Of a stretch of 64,000 nucleotides of DNA, positions 8,853 through 18,092 are shown in pieces. The position numbers and the translations under genes are program-made. Each line of letters opens with the position of its first letter. Within the stretch, counting starts at the first letter, position 1. The notes beneath the pieces were generated by a model that was not told the origin of the DNA, made no database searches, and was given only the letters and a program-made list of their open reading frames with translations. This DNA comes from Bacteroidota bacterium (GTDB taxonomy: Bacteria; Bacteroidota; Bacteroidia; Flavobacteriales; Flavobacteriaceae). Location of the stretch: assembly GCA_023434025.1 (NCBI GenBank), contig JAEYTL010000045.1:1-64000 (forward strand), given 5' to 3'.

Positions 8853-9878
8853 ATGGAAATCAATTTAGTAAGCGATACAGTCACCAAACCAACCCCTGAT
8901 ATGCTGAGGGCAATGTTTACCGCCAAAGTAGGGGATGATGTGTTTAAACAAGATCCGGCTGTCAACGAATTAGAGGCTTACACAGCTGCTTTTTTCGGGA
9001 TGGATAAGGCTTTGTTCTTTCCGTCAGGAACCATGGCTAACCAGACAGCCATCAAATTGCATACACAGCCGGGCGAGCAGTTGATCGCTGATAAATATGC
9101 CCATATTTTTAATTATGAAGGGGGCGGAGTGTCTTTTAACAGCGGTGTTTCCTGTAGGTTGCTGGATGGAAACAGAGGGATGATCACCGCTCAACAAGTG
9201 GAAGAAGCTATTAATCCGCCGGATTTTTACCACAGTCCGTTAACCACTTTGGTTGCCCTGGAGAATACAACCAACAAAGGAGGTGGTGCGTGTTATGATA
9301 TGGATGACCTGATTGAAATAAAAAAGGTCTGTGATCAGCACGGGTTAAAATACCATTTAGACGGTGCCCGTTTATGGAATGCTCTGATGGCTAAAAACCA
9401 GGATCCGTTACAGTACGGAAGGCTGTTTGATACTATTTCCGTTTGTTTTTCAAAAGGAATGGGAGCTCCGGTTGGTTCAGTGTTGCTGATGAATGAATGT
9501 GATTACCAGAAAGCATTGCGGATCAGAAAAGTGCTGGGCGGAGGAATGCGTCAGGCAGGCTATCTGGCTGCGGCGGCCATCTTTGCATTGGAACACAACA
9601 TTGAGCGGCTGACAGAAGACCACCGGAGAGCAAAAGAATTGGGCAATGCACTTATCAAAGCCGACTGGGTGCAATCAGTAGAACCGGTAGAAACCAATAT
9701 TGTAATCTTCTCTGTGAAATCAACTATCCGGGATGCTGAAGTTATTGAAAAATTAAAACAAAAAAATATTGCCATCAGCTCTTTAGGTAAAGGAAAACTG
9801 CGTATGGTTACCCATTTAGACTACAAAGAAGTAATGCATACTTATGTGTTAGAAGCGATAGCAAAGATGGTTTTTTAG
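8853..9878 (+). CDS. Low-specificity threonine aldolase (PLP-dependent)
   Basis: Cleaves threonine/allo-threonine to glycine and acetaldehyde (fold type I PLP enzyme). The 341 residues match the family length. Visible features are the N-terminal NLVSDTVTKPTPDMLRAM, GDDVFKQDPAVNELE, the FFPSGTMANQTAIK cofactor loop, the YHLDGARLWNA block with the PLP-contacting Asp, and the internal-aldimine Lys in CFSKGMGAPVGS. The gene is monocistronic, divergent from prfB, and followed by a long hairpin at 9922-9981. L- versus D/allo-specificity cannot be read from sequence. A link between acetaldehyde production and the aldehyde dehydrogenase 3 kb away is possible but not supported by operon structure. Confidence 0.9.
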   Translation: MEINLVSDTVTKPTPDMLRAMFTAKVGDDVFKQDPAVNELEAYTAAFFGMDKALFFPSGTMANQTAIKLHTQPGEQLIADKYAHIFNYEGGGVSFNSGVSCRLLDGNRGMITAQQVEEAINPPDFYHSPLTTLVALENTTNKGGGACYDMDDLIEIKKVCDQHGLKYHLDGARLWNALMAKNQDPLQYGRLFDTISVCFSKGMGAPVGSVLLMNECDYQKALRIRKVLGGGMRQAGYLAAAAIFALEHNIERLTEDHRRAKELGNALIKADWVQSVEPVETNIVIFSVKSTIRDAEVIEKLKQKNIAISSLGKGKLRMVTHLDYKEVMHTYVLEAIAKMVF

Positions 9879-9921
9879 TTGCCACAGTTTATGGTTGAAA
9901 AACGGTTTCTGCACCGGATTT

Positions 9922-9981
9922 CTTTTCAGCAGTATCTTTTTGTGGCAACCCAAACTGGTTGCCACAAAAAGATACGAAAAG
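9922..9981. repeat. Long REP-like inverted repeat
   Basis: A perfect 19-bp inverted repeat (9932-9950 with 9957-9975, GTATCTTTTTGTGGCAACC and its complement) has a 6-nt loop. After a 4-nt bulge (9928-9931) it extends by CTTTTC (9922-9927) pairing with GAAAAG (9976-9981). There is no T tract, so it is more like an intergenic repetitive hairpin than a simple terminator. A further GTTGCCACAG occurs at the 3' end of the threonine aldolase gene, near 9879-9888. Confidence 0.7.
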
Positions 9982-10036
9982 GGTTGACTAAAGAACCTGT
10001 ACATTCCCGGCTATAAACCTTCTTTGACAAATAGTT

Positions 10037-10363
10037 TTATCGGCCAAACATATCCATTCCGGGAATGTTTGGCATGCCTTCTTTGGCTACGGCAGCCAAT
10101 TCAGTTTCGTTCACGTCGGTTGCTTTGGCAATTGCCTTGTTCATAACCAAAATTAAATAATCCTCCAATTGTTCTTTATCTTCCAGTAAAACCGGATCAA
10201 TTTCGATAGATTTTACGGTGCGATTAGCGGTTAAAGTTACTTTTAAAAGCCCGTCATTGCTCTGTTCATCAATTAAAACAGTATCTAAACGTTTCTTGGT
10301 ATCTTCTATTTTTTGTTGGGTTTCTTTTAATTTACCCATCATTCCCATCAGGTCTCCAAACAT
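10037..10363 (-). CDS. YbaB/EbfC family nucleoid-associated protein
   Basis: Small DNA-binding protein (108 residues, normal length) that forms dimers and coats the nucleoid. It begins MFGDLMGMMGKLKETQQKIEDTKKRLD, an amphipathic helix typical of the family. The central strand block has VTLTANRTVKSIEIDP and the C-terminal helix has DLI/VMNKAIAKATDVNE-type residues. In many bacteria ybaB sits with dnaX and recR, but here it stands alone, divergent from an oligopeptidase B gene. This is common in Flavobacteria as far as I recall. Confidence 0.88.
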   Translation of the reverse strand: MFGDLMGMMGKLKETQQKIEDTKKRLDTVLIDEQSNDGLLKVTLTANRTVKSIEIDPVLLEDKEQLEDYLILVMNKAIAKATDVNETELAAVAKEGMPNIPGMDMFGR

Positions 10364-10432
10364 GTTGATAATTTTTATAATTTGTAAGTTACAAATGTAG
10401 TATATTGCATAGTTTTGATTAACTATTTTTTT

Positions 10433-12565
10433 ATGAATTATAAAGTAAGCATAAGTTTTATTTGTGTTATTTTTGCAACCTCTTGCGAAAAAAAAGAAAC
10501 ACCCATGTCAGATAATATTATACCTCCCGTTGCGGCCAAAAGGGATACCGTTTTGGAAAAGCACGGAGATAAGAGAGTCGATTCGTATTATTGGTTAAAC
10601 GATCGTGAAAATCCGGAGGTCATTCAGTACCTGAAAGATGAAAATACCTATTATCAAAAAATGACGGCTCATACGCAGCCCCTGCAAAAAGAGTTGTTTG
10701 AAGAGATGAAATCACGTATAAAGGAAGATGATGAGTCGGTTCCCTATTTATACAACGGCTACTATTATATTACCCGCTATGAAAAAGGGAAAGAATATCC
10801 GGTTTATGCCCGGAAAAAGGGAAGTCTTGAAGCCAGGGAAGAAGTGCTTTTTGATTGCAATGAAATGGCTAAAGGACAGCCTTATTTTAAATTAAGCGGA
10901 TTAAATATCAGCGAAGACAACAAATTGGCTTCCTTTTCGACGGATTTAGTGGGGAGAAGGATTTATACCCTTCAGGTTAAAAACCTTGAAACCGGTGAAA
11001 TTCTGCCGGATAAGATTGAAAATGTAACCGGATCTGCTGTCTGGGCAAATGACAATAAAACATTGTTTTATACCAGCAAAGATAAAATGACACTGCGTTC
11101 TGATAAGATCCATAAGCATGTTTTGGGCACAGATGTAAAAAAAGACGAACTGGTTTTTCATGAAAAAGATGAAACGTTCACGATTTATATTGCCAAAACA
11201 AAATCCAAAAAATTTCTGGTTATTAACAGCAGCAGTACACTAACATCCGAATACCAGATTCTGAATGCTGACAAACCGAATGATCAATTCAAGGTTTTTC
11301 AACCGAGAACAAGAGGCTTGGAATATAGTATTTCACATTACAAGGATCATTTTTATATTGTGACAAACAAAGACAAGGCGACTAATTTTAAAGTAATGAA
11401 AACGCCTGATCATGCCACAACCAAAGAAAACTGGACAGATGTTATTCCGCACAACGAAGATGTTCTGGTAGAAGGAATTGAAATTTTTAAAAACTACCTG
11501 GTAGTTGAAGAGCGGTCTAACGGTTTGAATAAAATCAGAATTATGCCCTGGGATAAAAGCGGTGATTATTATTTGCCGTTTGACATAGAAACTTATTCCG
11601 CTTTTGTAGGAACCAATGTTGATTTTGATACAGATATCCTGCGGTATGGTTATCAGTCGTTGGCAACACCTTATTCGGTCATCGATTTTAATATGAAAAC
11701 CAGAACCAAGGAAGTAAAAAAGGAACAGGCTGTTTTGGGCGGAAAGTTTGATAAGAACAATTACAGCGAAGAGCGGGTTTGGGCTACAGCTACAGACGGT
11801 ACAAAAATTCCGATTTCGATGGTTTACCGCAAAGAAATGAAAAAAGACGGTAAGAACCCGTTGTTGCTTTATGCGTATGGCTCTTACGGAAATTCGATGG
11901 AGCCTAATTTTGATTCTACTATTCTAAGCCTTTTAGACCGGGGTTTTGTATATGCGATAGCTCATATAAGAGGCGGAGAAGAAATGGGACGCAAATGGTA
12001 TGAAGACGGAAAGCTGTTAAAAAAGAAAAATACGTTTACGGATTTTATTGATTGTTCAAAATTTGTGATTGAGCAGCGGTTTACAAGCTCCGAACATTTA
12101 TATGCCCAGGGCGGTTCTGCCGGCGGGTTATTGATGGGAGCTGTTGTGAATATGGCTCCGGAATTATACAAGGGGGTTATAGCCGGTGTTCCTTTTGTGG
12201 ATGTGGTAACAACCATGCTGGACGAAACCATACCGTTGACCACCGGAGAATATGACGAATGGGGAAACCCGAATGACAAGGTTTATTACGATTACATGAA
12301 GTCTTATTCACCCTACGACAATGTTAAAGCCCAGAATTATCCTAATATGCTGGTCACAACGGGTTTACATGATTCACAGGTTCAATATTGGGAACCTGCT
12401 AAATGGGTAGCTAAATTGAGAACGTTAAAAACAGATAAAAATTTATTATTTTTAGATACAAACATGGATGCAGGTCATGGTGGGGCTTCAGGGCGATTTG
12501 AAGCGTTAAAAGAGCTTGCAAAAGAGTTTAGTTTCCTATTAGATTTGGAAGGAATTGAAAAGTAA
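10433..12565 (+). CDS. Oligopeptidase B-like prolyl oligopeptidase (S9A), lipoprotein
   Basis: Serine peptidase that cuts short peptides, in oligopeptidase B after Arg or Lys. An upstream TTG at 10415 is in frame, but the ATG at 10433 gives a clean SPII signal (hydrophobic helix then ATSC, Cys at residue 18), so a 710-residue periplasm-facing lipoprotein is annotated. Residues about 40-430 are the seven-bladed beta-propeller that gates access. The C-terminal alpha/beta hydrolase has the nucleophile in GGSAGG (Ser562), an Asp in TGLHDSQV and the His in AGHGGASGR. The HGDKRVDSYYWLNDRENPEV opening is typical of the family. It is monocistronic and followed by the promoter of the next gene. Confidence 0.9.
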   Translation: MNYKVSISFICVIFATSCEKKETPMSDNIIPPVAAKRDTVLEKHGDKRVDSYYWLNDRENPEVIQYLKDENTYYQKMTAHTQPLQKELFEEMKSRIKEDDESVPYLYNGYYYITRYEKGKEYPVYARKKGSLEAREEVLFDCNEMAKGQPYFKLSGLNISEDNKLASFSTDLVGRRIYTLQVKNLETGEILPDKIENVTGSAVWANDNKTLFYTSKDKMTLRSDKIHKHVLGTDVKKDELVFHEKDETFTIYIAKTKSKKFLVINSSSTLTSEYQILNADKPNDQFKVFQPRTRGLEYSISHYKDHFYIVTNKDKATNFKVMKTPDHATTKENWTDVIPHNEDVLVEGIEIFKNYLVVEERSNGLNKIRIMPWDKSGDYYLPFDIETYSAFVGTNVDFDTDILRYGYQSLATPYSVIDFNMKTRTKEVKKEQAVLGGKFDKNNYSEERVWATATDGTKIPISMVYRKEMKKDGKNPLLLYAYGSYGNSMEPNFDSTILSLLDRGFVYAIAHIRGGEEMGRKWYEDGKLLKKKNTFTDFIDCSKFVIEQRFTSSEHLYAQGGSAGGLLMGAVVNMAPELYKGVIAGVPFVDVVTTMLDETIPLTTGEYDEWGNPNDKVYYDYMKSYSPYDNVKAQNYPNMLVTTGLHDSQVQYWEPAKWVAKLRTLKTDKNLLFLDTNMDAGHGGASGRFEALKELAKEFSFLLDLEGIEK

Positions 12566-12585
12566 AAATTTTTTTTATAAATTTG
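12555..12585 (+). promoter_or_regulatory. Promoter of cysteine synthase gene
   Basis: TTG at 12555-12557, then a 20-bp spacer, then TAAATTTG at 12578-12585, close to the Bacteroidetes -33/-7 consensus. It overlaps the end of the oligopeptidase gene and lies 57 bp before the ATG at 12642. Confidence 0.55.
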
Positions 12586-12641
12586 CAAGGTTTTAAGGTT
12601 TCCAAAAACAAGAGAAGTTTGCCTTGACTAACATATTTTTT

Positions 12642-13682
12642 ATGAAAGAACAGATAAAAGCTTACAATAGTGTATTGGATTTAATTGGGAATACACCGTT
12701 AATTAAACTCAATAGGATTACAGAGAATTTAGAAGGTAATTTTTATGCAAAGGTTGAATCGTTCAACCCCGGTCATTCTACCAAAGACAGAATTGCTCTC
12801 TATATTATTGAAGAAGCTGAAAGGCAAGGAATACTTTCTCCGGGAGACACTATTATTGAAACCACTTCCGGTAACACGGGCTTTAGTCTGGCGATGGTGA
12901 GCATTATCAAAGGTTATAACTGTATCTTAGCCGTGAGTTCCAAATCATCACGTGACAAAATTGATATGTTGCGAAGCATGGGAGCCAAGGTCTATGTTTG
13001 TCCCGCTCACGTATCAGCTGACGATGAACGTTCTTATTATAACGTAGCCAAACGCTTGCACGAAGAAACAAAAGGTTCCATTTATATCAATCAATATTTT
13101 AACCAGCTTAATATTGATGCCCACTACAAAACTACCGGACCCGAAATCTGGGAACAGACCAATGGACAGATTACGCACTTGATTGCCTGTAGCGGAACGG
13201 GTGGTACTTTGTCCGGAGCCGCAAAATTTTTAAAAGAAAAAAACCCGAATATCAGAATCTTAGGCGTTGATGCTTATGGTTCGGTATTGAAAAAATACCA
13301 CGAAACCAAGGAATTTGACAGCGAAGAGATTTACCCGTATCGTATAGAAGGGTTGGGTAAAAACCTGATCCCCACCGCTACTGATTTTGATGTGATTGAT
13401 AAATTTATCAAAGTGACAGACGAAGAAAGTGCTCATACTACCCGCGAAATAGCTGTTAAAGAAGGTTTGTTTGTTGGTTATACTTCCGGTGCAGTAGTAC
13501 AGGCTATCCGACAATTTGCGGAAGAAGGTGAGTTTACGGCTGATTCAAACGTAATCGCTATTTTTCCGGATCACGGATCACGCTATATGAGCAAGGTATT
13601 CAGCGATGACTGGATGAATGAACAAGGGTTCTTTGACAGTGTGAATCTGGAAGAAGTTCAGAAGATAGAATTTATAAAATAA
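12642..13682 (+). CDS. PLP-dependent cysteine synthase family protein
   Basis: Fold type II PLP enzyme of the cysteine synthase / cystathionine beta-synthase family. An in-frame TTG exists at 12624, but the ATG at 12642 gives the usual N-terminus (NSVLDLIGNTPLIKLNRI), 346 residues. The PLP Lys is at residue 48 in STKDRIAL. The substrate loop reads ETTSGNTGFSLA, and the phosphate-binding loop CSGTGGTLSG is present. No haem-binding or CBS regulatory domain is seen. It could make cysteine from O-acetylserine and sulphide, or a related beta-replacement product. No cysE or sulphate genes are nearby to decide. A strong terminator follows. Confidence 0.87.
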   Translation: MKEQIKAYNSVLDLIGNTPLIKLNRITENLEGNFYAKVESFNPGHSTKDRIALYIIEEAERQGILSPGDTIIETTSGNTGFSLAMVSIIKGYNCILAVSSKSSRDKIDMLRSMGAKVYVCPAHVSADDERSYYNVAKRLHEETKGSIYINQYFNQLNIDAHYKTTGPEIWEQTNGQITHLIACSGTGGTLSGAAKFLKEKNPNIRILGVDAYGSVLKKYHETKEFDSEEIYPYRIEGLGKNLIPTATDFDVIDKFIKVTDEESAHTTREIAVKEGLFVGYTSGAVVQAIRQFAEEGEFTADSNVIAIFPDHGSRYMSKVFSDDWMNEQGFFDSVNLEEVQKIEFIK

Positions 13683-13686
13683 AATA

Positions 13687-13712
13687 AAAGCCCGGTTCAT
13701 CCGGGTTTTTTT
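13687..13712 (+). terminator. Rho-independent terminator of cysteine synthase gene
   Basis: AAAAG-CCCGG (to 13695), a 5-nt loop, CCGGG (13701-13705) and a T run to 13712. The GC core sits 8 bp after the stop codon. Confidence 0.85.
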
Positions 13713-13784
13713 ATTGAAAATATTTCTGAATTTTTCAGAAGCAAGAGTGAATTTTTTCTGTAAGTTGTTTTCAGCTTTAATATG

Positions 13785-14726
13785 TCAGTTTAAAAAATCG
13801 ATTATTTTTTGATTGACCTTTTCCGGCTGATCTATTGTTAAAAAGTGTCCGGCATTTTCAACAATCAGGGTTTCTCCTTTTGGCAGAAGTTTATCTCCTT
13901 TTTCAAGGCTTTTTTCCGAATTAACAATGTCATGATCACCAATCATGATTAGGACTGGGATATTGATTTTTTCAATTTCTTCTTTCGAAAAAGGCTGCAT
14001 CTGGAGAAAGCTCATATTCGTTTTGGCAAATTTGTTTGCCAGATAAAATTGATTCCTATAAACCATGTCTATTTTCTCCGGATAATAAGCAAAAGCATTT
14101 AATGTTTTGGCCAGCTTTTTTTTATTCGGAAAAAGTTTGAACAGGAGGGCAGAAGATGCCTTGTGCATTTTATCTAAATTTTCAAGGGTTTGTGCCGGAC
14201 TTAGCAAGACCATTTTGCGAATAATGCTGTTTTCCTGTGTGGCGAGCAGGGTTGCCAGCCAACCGCCACGGGAAGCTCCCACTACCTTGATGTCTTTTAG
14301 GTTGTAATGCTTGAAAATTTCATTGTACCACACAACGGTTTGCTCTTTTGATATTGTTTCTCCGCAGGAAACAGATTTGCCGGGTTCCATTAAAAAATCG
14401 ATAGCATACACACGGTGGTTTTTGGCCAGTGCCTTAATATTAGGGTACCACATAGTTGAACTGGCATCCATGCCGTGTAACAGAATAAGCGGTTCGGCAT
14501 TTTTAGGTCCGCAAAGAATAACATGAGCAGTGCCGTAGCTTGTTTTGATGTTTTCTTCTTCAAAAGGAACTTTCCAAAGTTTTAACGTTTCATTGTAGGC
14601 TTTGATATAACGGGCACGTTCCTCTTTTTTCCGGAATACATAATCATCTATGCGGGTGCTTTTTTGGCTGTTACAGCCGCACAAGATAATGATTGCGGGT
14701 AGTAAAAAAACAAAAGATTTAAACAT
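13785..14726 (-). CDS. Alpha/beta hydrolase, lipoprotein
   Basis: 313-residue alpha/beta hydrolase of unknown substrate. The N-terminus is a lipoprotein signal (hydrophobic to ILCGC, Cys at residue 18), so it is probably anchored in a membrane facing the periplasm. The fold is shown by LILLHGMDASSTMWYPNI (oxyanion hole), the nucleophile in VVGASRGGWLATLLA, an acid in MIGDHDIVNSE, and the His in VENAGHFLTIDQPEKV. An esterase or hydrolase of small molecules is likely. The gene is monocistronic and converges with the cysteine synthase gene. No neighbour points to its substrate. Confidence 0.83.
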   Translation of the reverse strand: MFKSFVFLLPAIIILCGCNSQKSTRIDDYVFRKKEERARYIKAYNETLKLWKVPFEEENIKTSYGTAHVILCGPKNAEPLILLHGMDASSTMWYPNIKALAKNHRVYAIDFLMEPGKSVSCGETISKEQTVVWYNEIFKHYNLKDIKVVGASRGGWLATLLATQENSIIRKMVLLSPAQTLENLDKMHKASSALLFKLFPNKKKLAKTLNAFAYYPEKIDMVYRNQFYLANKFAKTNMSFLQMQPFSKEEIEKINIPVLIMIGDHDIVNSEKSLEKGDKLLPKGETLIVENAGHFLTIDQPEKVNQKIIDFLN

Positions 14727-14798
14727 ACGGTTGAATTTGAGTTGTAAATTAAGAAATTTAATGGTTGTTTGTACATTTTAATGAAAAATGACTCCAAT

Positions 14799-14823
14799 AA
14801 AAAACTCCCTTTTTCAAGAGAGT
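14799..14823 (-). terminator. Rho-independent terminator of yebC-type gene
   Basis: Read on the minus strand, AAGACTCTC pairs with GGGAGTTTT (two G-T wobbles) and runs into six T. It lies just downstream of the YebC-family gene stop at 14847. Confidence 0.75.
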
Positions 14824-14846
14824 CTTTATGTTTAACGTAATGATTC

Positions 14847-15557
14847 TTATTCCTGCATGGTGTGATACACATTCATCACATCGTCATCTTCTTCAATCTT
14901 TTCCAGTAATTTTTCCACATCAGCCACTTGTTCAGCAGTTAGTTCCTTGGTAATTTGCGGAATTCTTTCGAAACCGGATGATAAAATTTCAATATTTCTG
15001 TTTTCCAGTTCTTTTTGAATCGCCCCAAAGCTTTCAAATGGAGCATACATCACGATACCGTCTTCGTCGGCAAAAATTTCTTCGACGCCAAAATCAATCA
15101 TTTCCAGTTCCAGGTCATCTACATTCTGGCCTTCTGCCGGGATTCTGAAATTACAGGTGTGGTCAAACATGAATTCAACCGAACCCTGTGTTCCCAGGGC
15201 ACCGTTACATTTGTTAAAGTAACTTCTGATGTTGGCCACCGTACGGTTGTTGTTATCGGTAGCAGTTTCAATCAGAACAGCAATACCATGCGGAGCATAA
15301 CCTTCAAATAAAACTTCTTTAAAGTTGGCCGTGTCTTTGTCTGATGCTTTTTTAATAGCCCTTTCCACGTTGTCCTTCGGCATATTGGCTGCCTTGGCAT
15401 TCTGAATAACGGCTCTTAACCGCGAGTTGGTTTCAGGGTTTGGTCCGCCTTCTTTCACGGCCATAACGATATCTTTTCCAATTCGGGTAAATGTTTTGGC
15501 CATGGCTGACCAACGTTTCATTTTACGTGCTTTTCTAAATTCAAACGCTCTTCCCAT
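14847..15557 (-). CDS. YebC/PmpR family protein
   Basis: 236-residue conserved protein with the standard YebC opening (GRAFEFRKARKMKRWSAMAKTFTRIGKDI) and the KAANMPKDNVERAIKKA and EGYAPHGIAVLIE blocks. Members were first described as DNA-binding transcription regulators. More recent work links the family to translation, helping ribosomes at stall-prone sites such as polyproline. Which applies here cannot be told. The variant Gly-Arg-Ala-Phe N-terminus with a Glu-Phe is the Bacteroidetes form of the family. It lies 88 bp downstream of gcvT on the same strand and has its own terminator. Confidence 0.9.
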   Translation of the reverse strand: MGRAFEFRKARKMKRWSAMAKTFTRIGKDIVMAVKEGGPNPETNSRLRAVIQNAKAANMPKDNVERAIKKASDKDTANFKEVLFEGYAPHGIAVLIETATDNNNRTVANIRSYFNKCNGALGTQGSVEFMFDHTCNFRIPAEGQNVDDLELEMIDFGVEEIFADEDGIVMYAPFESFGAIQKELENRNIEILSSGFERIPQITKELTAEQVADVEKLLEKIEEDDDVMNVYHTMQE

Positions 15558-15645
15558 TTCTACTTTATTTCAATATTATAAGTTCGTTGTTCAATGCTCA
15601 AATTGTTGTGCAAAAATAAGATTTAAACCATTATTTCAAAATCTT

Positions 15646-16728
15646 TTACTTTTTATAAAACGGCATTTTTACCACTTTTGCGGCTACTTTATTGTTTCTG
15701 ATCTGAATAAAGATTTCAGAATCAACGGCAGAAAATGCGGTTTTTACATAGCCCATACCAATTCCTTTTCCCAAAGACGGAGCCATGGTCCCGGAAGTTA
15801 CGATGCCAATGTTGTTTCCGTCGGCATCAACAATTTCATAATCATGACGCGGGATACCTCTTTCCAACAGTTCAAAACCTACCAACTTTCTGGAAACACC
15901 CTCTTCTTTTTGTTTTTTCAGGTTTGCGGAATTAACGAAATCCTTGGTGAATTTTGTGATCCATCCCAATCCGGCTTCAATAGGCGAAGTAGTATCGTTA
16001 ATGTCGTTTCCGTACAGGCAAAAGCCCATCTCCAGACGCAATGTATCGCGGGCAGCTAAGCCGATTGGTTTGATACCGAATGAGGCTCCGGCTTCAAATA
16101 CCTTGTTCCACACTTGTTCTACTTCTGAATTTTTACAATAGATTTCAAATCCGCCGGAGCCGGTGTAGCCCGTAGCCGAAATAATGACATGTTCAATTCC
16201 GGCAAAATCAGCCACCTCAAAATGATAATACTTGATTGCCGATAAATCAACAGAGGTTAACGGCTGCATAGCCTCAACTGCTTTAGGTCCCTGAATGGCC
16301 AGAAGTGAATAATCATCAGAAAGGTTCTTCATTTCTACTCCCAAATCATTGTATGATGAGATCCAGTTCCAGTCTTTTTCAATATTGGAAGCATTTACAA
16401 CCAACAAGTACTGCTCGTCTTTGATTTTATAAATAATTAAATCATCCACAATACCGCCTTCATTGTTGGGTAAACAGGAATATTGTGCCTTGCCTGCCGT
16501 TAACACAGCAGCGTCATTTGAGGTTACTTTTTGAATGAGGGCAAGGGCATCAGGGCCGGTTAATAAAAATTCGCCCATGTGCGACACGTCAAAAACGCCT
16601 ACGCCATTGCGAACCGTTTCATGTTCTGCGGTTACTCCTTCATACTGTACCGGCATATTGTATCCGGCAAAGGGAACCATTTTTGCTCCCAGACTTTCGT
16701 GAATGTGCGATAACGCTGTATTTTTCAT
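15646..16728 (-). CDS. gcvT: Aminomethyltransferase, glycine cleavage system T protein
   Basis: Transfers the aminomethyl carbon of glycine from lipoyl-H protein to tetrahydrofolate and releases ammonia. The length (360) is normal. Visible motifs are HESLGAKMVPFAGYNMPVQY near the start, GVFDVSHMGEF, LAIQGPKA, ATGYTGSGGFEIYC and LAARDTLRLEMGFCLYGNDI, which hold the folate and the catalytic Asp of the family. The gcvH and gcvP partners are not in the window; in Bacteroidetes these genes are often unlinked. The catalytic fold is intact. Confidence 0.95.
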   Translation of the reverse strand: MKNTALSHIHESLGAKMVPFAGYNMPVQYEGVTAEHETVRNGVGVFDVSHMGEFLLTGPDALALIQKVTSNDAAVLTAGKAQYSCLPNNEGGIVDDLIIYKIKDEQYLLVVNASNIEKDWNWISSYNDLGVEMKNLSDDYSLLAIQGPKAVEAMQPLTSVDLSAIKYYHFEVADFAGIEHVIISATGYTGSGGFEIYCKNSEVEQVWNKVFEAGASFGIKPIGLAARDTLRLEMGFCLYGNDINDTTSPIEAGLGWITKFTKDFVNSANLKKQKEEGVSRKLVGFELLERGIPRHDYEIVDADGNNIGIVTSGTMAPSLGKGIGMGYVKTAFSAVDSEIFIQIRNNKVAAKVVKMPFYKK

Positions 16729-16944
16729 TGGTATGCTGTGTGAAATTTGAAGTGGCTAATTTATTAAAAATAATGCGATTTTTGATTTAAAAAAAGCGTA
16801 TAAATTAGCTATTCGTTAAAAAAACATTCCATAACTCATTATTCTTGTATTAATCGAATTTAGGCTAAAAAATATTTTTAATCACAATCCAAAAACCTAT
16901 ATTTACTTTTTAATATTAATATTGATTACGATTTAACCGATTGC

Positions 16945-18084
16945 ATGAAGCCAGCTGAAAATACAATACCACAACAGCCAGAAAAAGATATCATTGAACC
17001 TCAGCTTAATTTACTTTTAACGACCGATGAAGAGGATGACAGACCCGTGTATATTGCAGGGAATTTTAACAACTGGGTTACGCAGGACAGAGCCTTTCAG
17101 ATGGAAAAAGTAGGAAAAGGGCTGTATCATTTTAAATTTCCAGCCGATTTTAGCTATCCTGATGAATTGTTGTATAAATTTACAAGAGGCGATTGGAGTG
17201 AAGTAGAGATTGACAAATACGGAAACAGAACCGAAAACAGGTCATGCCGTCAGCACAATGGCGTGCGGAAAGAGCATGTGGCAAAGTGGCGACGGAACTG
17301 GTTGCCGTTTAAACCCAATTTTTTGCCTAAAGTACATTTGATTTCCAGTGAGTTTGAAATCCCGCAGCTGAACAAAACCCGCAAGGTATGGGCTTTGCTG
17401 CCGCATGATTATGAAACCTCTGCCGAACGTTATCCGGTGATGTACTTACAGGATGCCCAAAACCTGTTTAATGAGCAGGCAAAATACGGCAATTGGGAAA
17501 TAGATAAAAAGCTGGCCGTTATGGCAGAGTACAATATTGGTAAAATCATCGTCATTGCTGTTGAGCATGCGGATAATGAACGTATATTGGAATACAATGT
17601 GGGCAATACAGTTTTAGGAGCCGGACAAGGCAAGAAATACATCCGGTTTCTGACCGATACCTTAAAACCTTTTGTGGACGAAAATTTCCGGACAAAACCG
17701 GATCGTGAATTTACAGGTATCGGAGGCAGTTCGATGGGCGGACTGGTCAGTATTTTTAGTGGGATTATGTATCCGGAAGTATTTGGTAAACTGATGGTGT
17801 TTTCCCCTTCGCTTTGGGTAGTTCCCAAGATCAAACTGTCGTTTTTAGATATGGAAGAACCGCAGAACACCCGGATTTACCTGTATGCCGGTGGAGATGA
17901 AAGTGTTACGATGATTGATCATGTAAAGAATTTCAGAAAACGATTGCTTAAAAAAGATGCACTGAATGATAAAATGAAAGTACGGCTGAGTATTAATGAA
18001 CAAGGCAAACACAATGAAATATATTGGAGCGACGAATTTCCGAAAGCGATAGAATGGTTGTTTTTCAGTTCAAAAGAAGATTAG
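16945..18084 (+). CDS. Putative esterase with N-terminal CBM48/E-set-like domain
   Basis: 379-residue cytoplasmic protein (no signal peptide) with two parts. Residues about 20-120 look like an early-set immunoglobulin domain (PVYIAGNFNNW, a hallmark of glycogen-binding-type modules). Residues about 125-375 are an esterase-D/enterochelin-esterase-like alpha/beta hydrolase with the nucleophile in GIGGSSMGGLVS, an acid near YLYAGGDESV, and a His in NEQGKHNEIYW. It is the first gene of the plus-strand arm of the amidoligase cluster, 8 bp before the M17 aminopeptidase. It may therefore hydrolyse an ester or amide in that pathway; the substrate is unknown. Its pairing with a second unrelated esterase at the other end of the cluster is notable. 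Confidence 0.78.
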   Translation: MKPAENTIPQQPEKDIIEPQLNLLLTTDEEDDRPVYIAGNFNNWVTQDRAFQMEKVGKGLYHFKFPADFSYPDELLYKFTRGDWSEVEIDKYGNRTENRSCRQHNGVRKEHVAKWRRNWLPFKPNFLPKVHLISSEFEIPQLNKTRKVWALLPHDYETSAERYPVMYLQDAQNLFNEQAKYGNWEIDKKLAVMAEYNIGKIIVIAVEHADNERILEYNVGNTVLGAGQGKKYIRFLTDTLKPFVDENFRTKPDREFTGIGGSSMGGLVSIFSGIMYPEVFGKLMVFSPSLWVVPKIKLSFLDMEEPQNTRIYLYAGGDESVTMIDHVKNFRKRLLKKDALNDKMKVRLSINEQGKHNEIYWSDEFPKAIEWLFFSSKED

Positions 18085-18092
18085 AAAAATAT

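Noticed and set aside
8654..8965. Separate 103-residue open frame ending in the prfB leader
   Set aside because: Its last 21 codons are the true prfB frame one, starting at ATG 8719. The upstream part overlaps the divergent threonine aldolase gene and is not protein-like.
10415..10432. TTG start for the oligopeptidase B gene
   Set aside because: The ATG at 10433 gives a clear lipoprotein signal; the TTG adds only six residues.
18024..18092. Longer N-terminus for the M17 aminopeptidase
   Set aside because: It overlaps the esterase gene by 61 bp, and a good ATG lies at 18093 right after the esterase stop.
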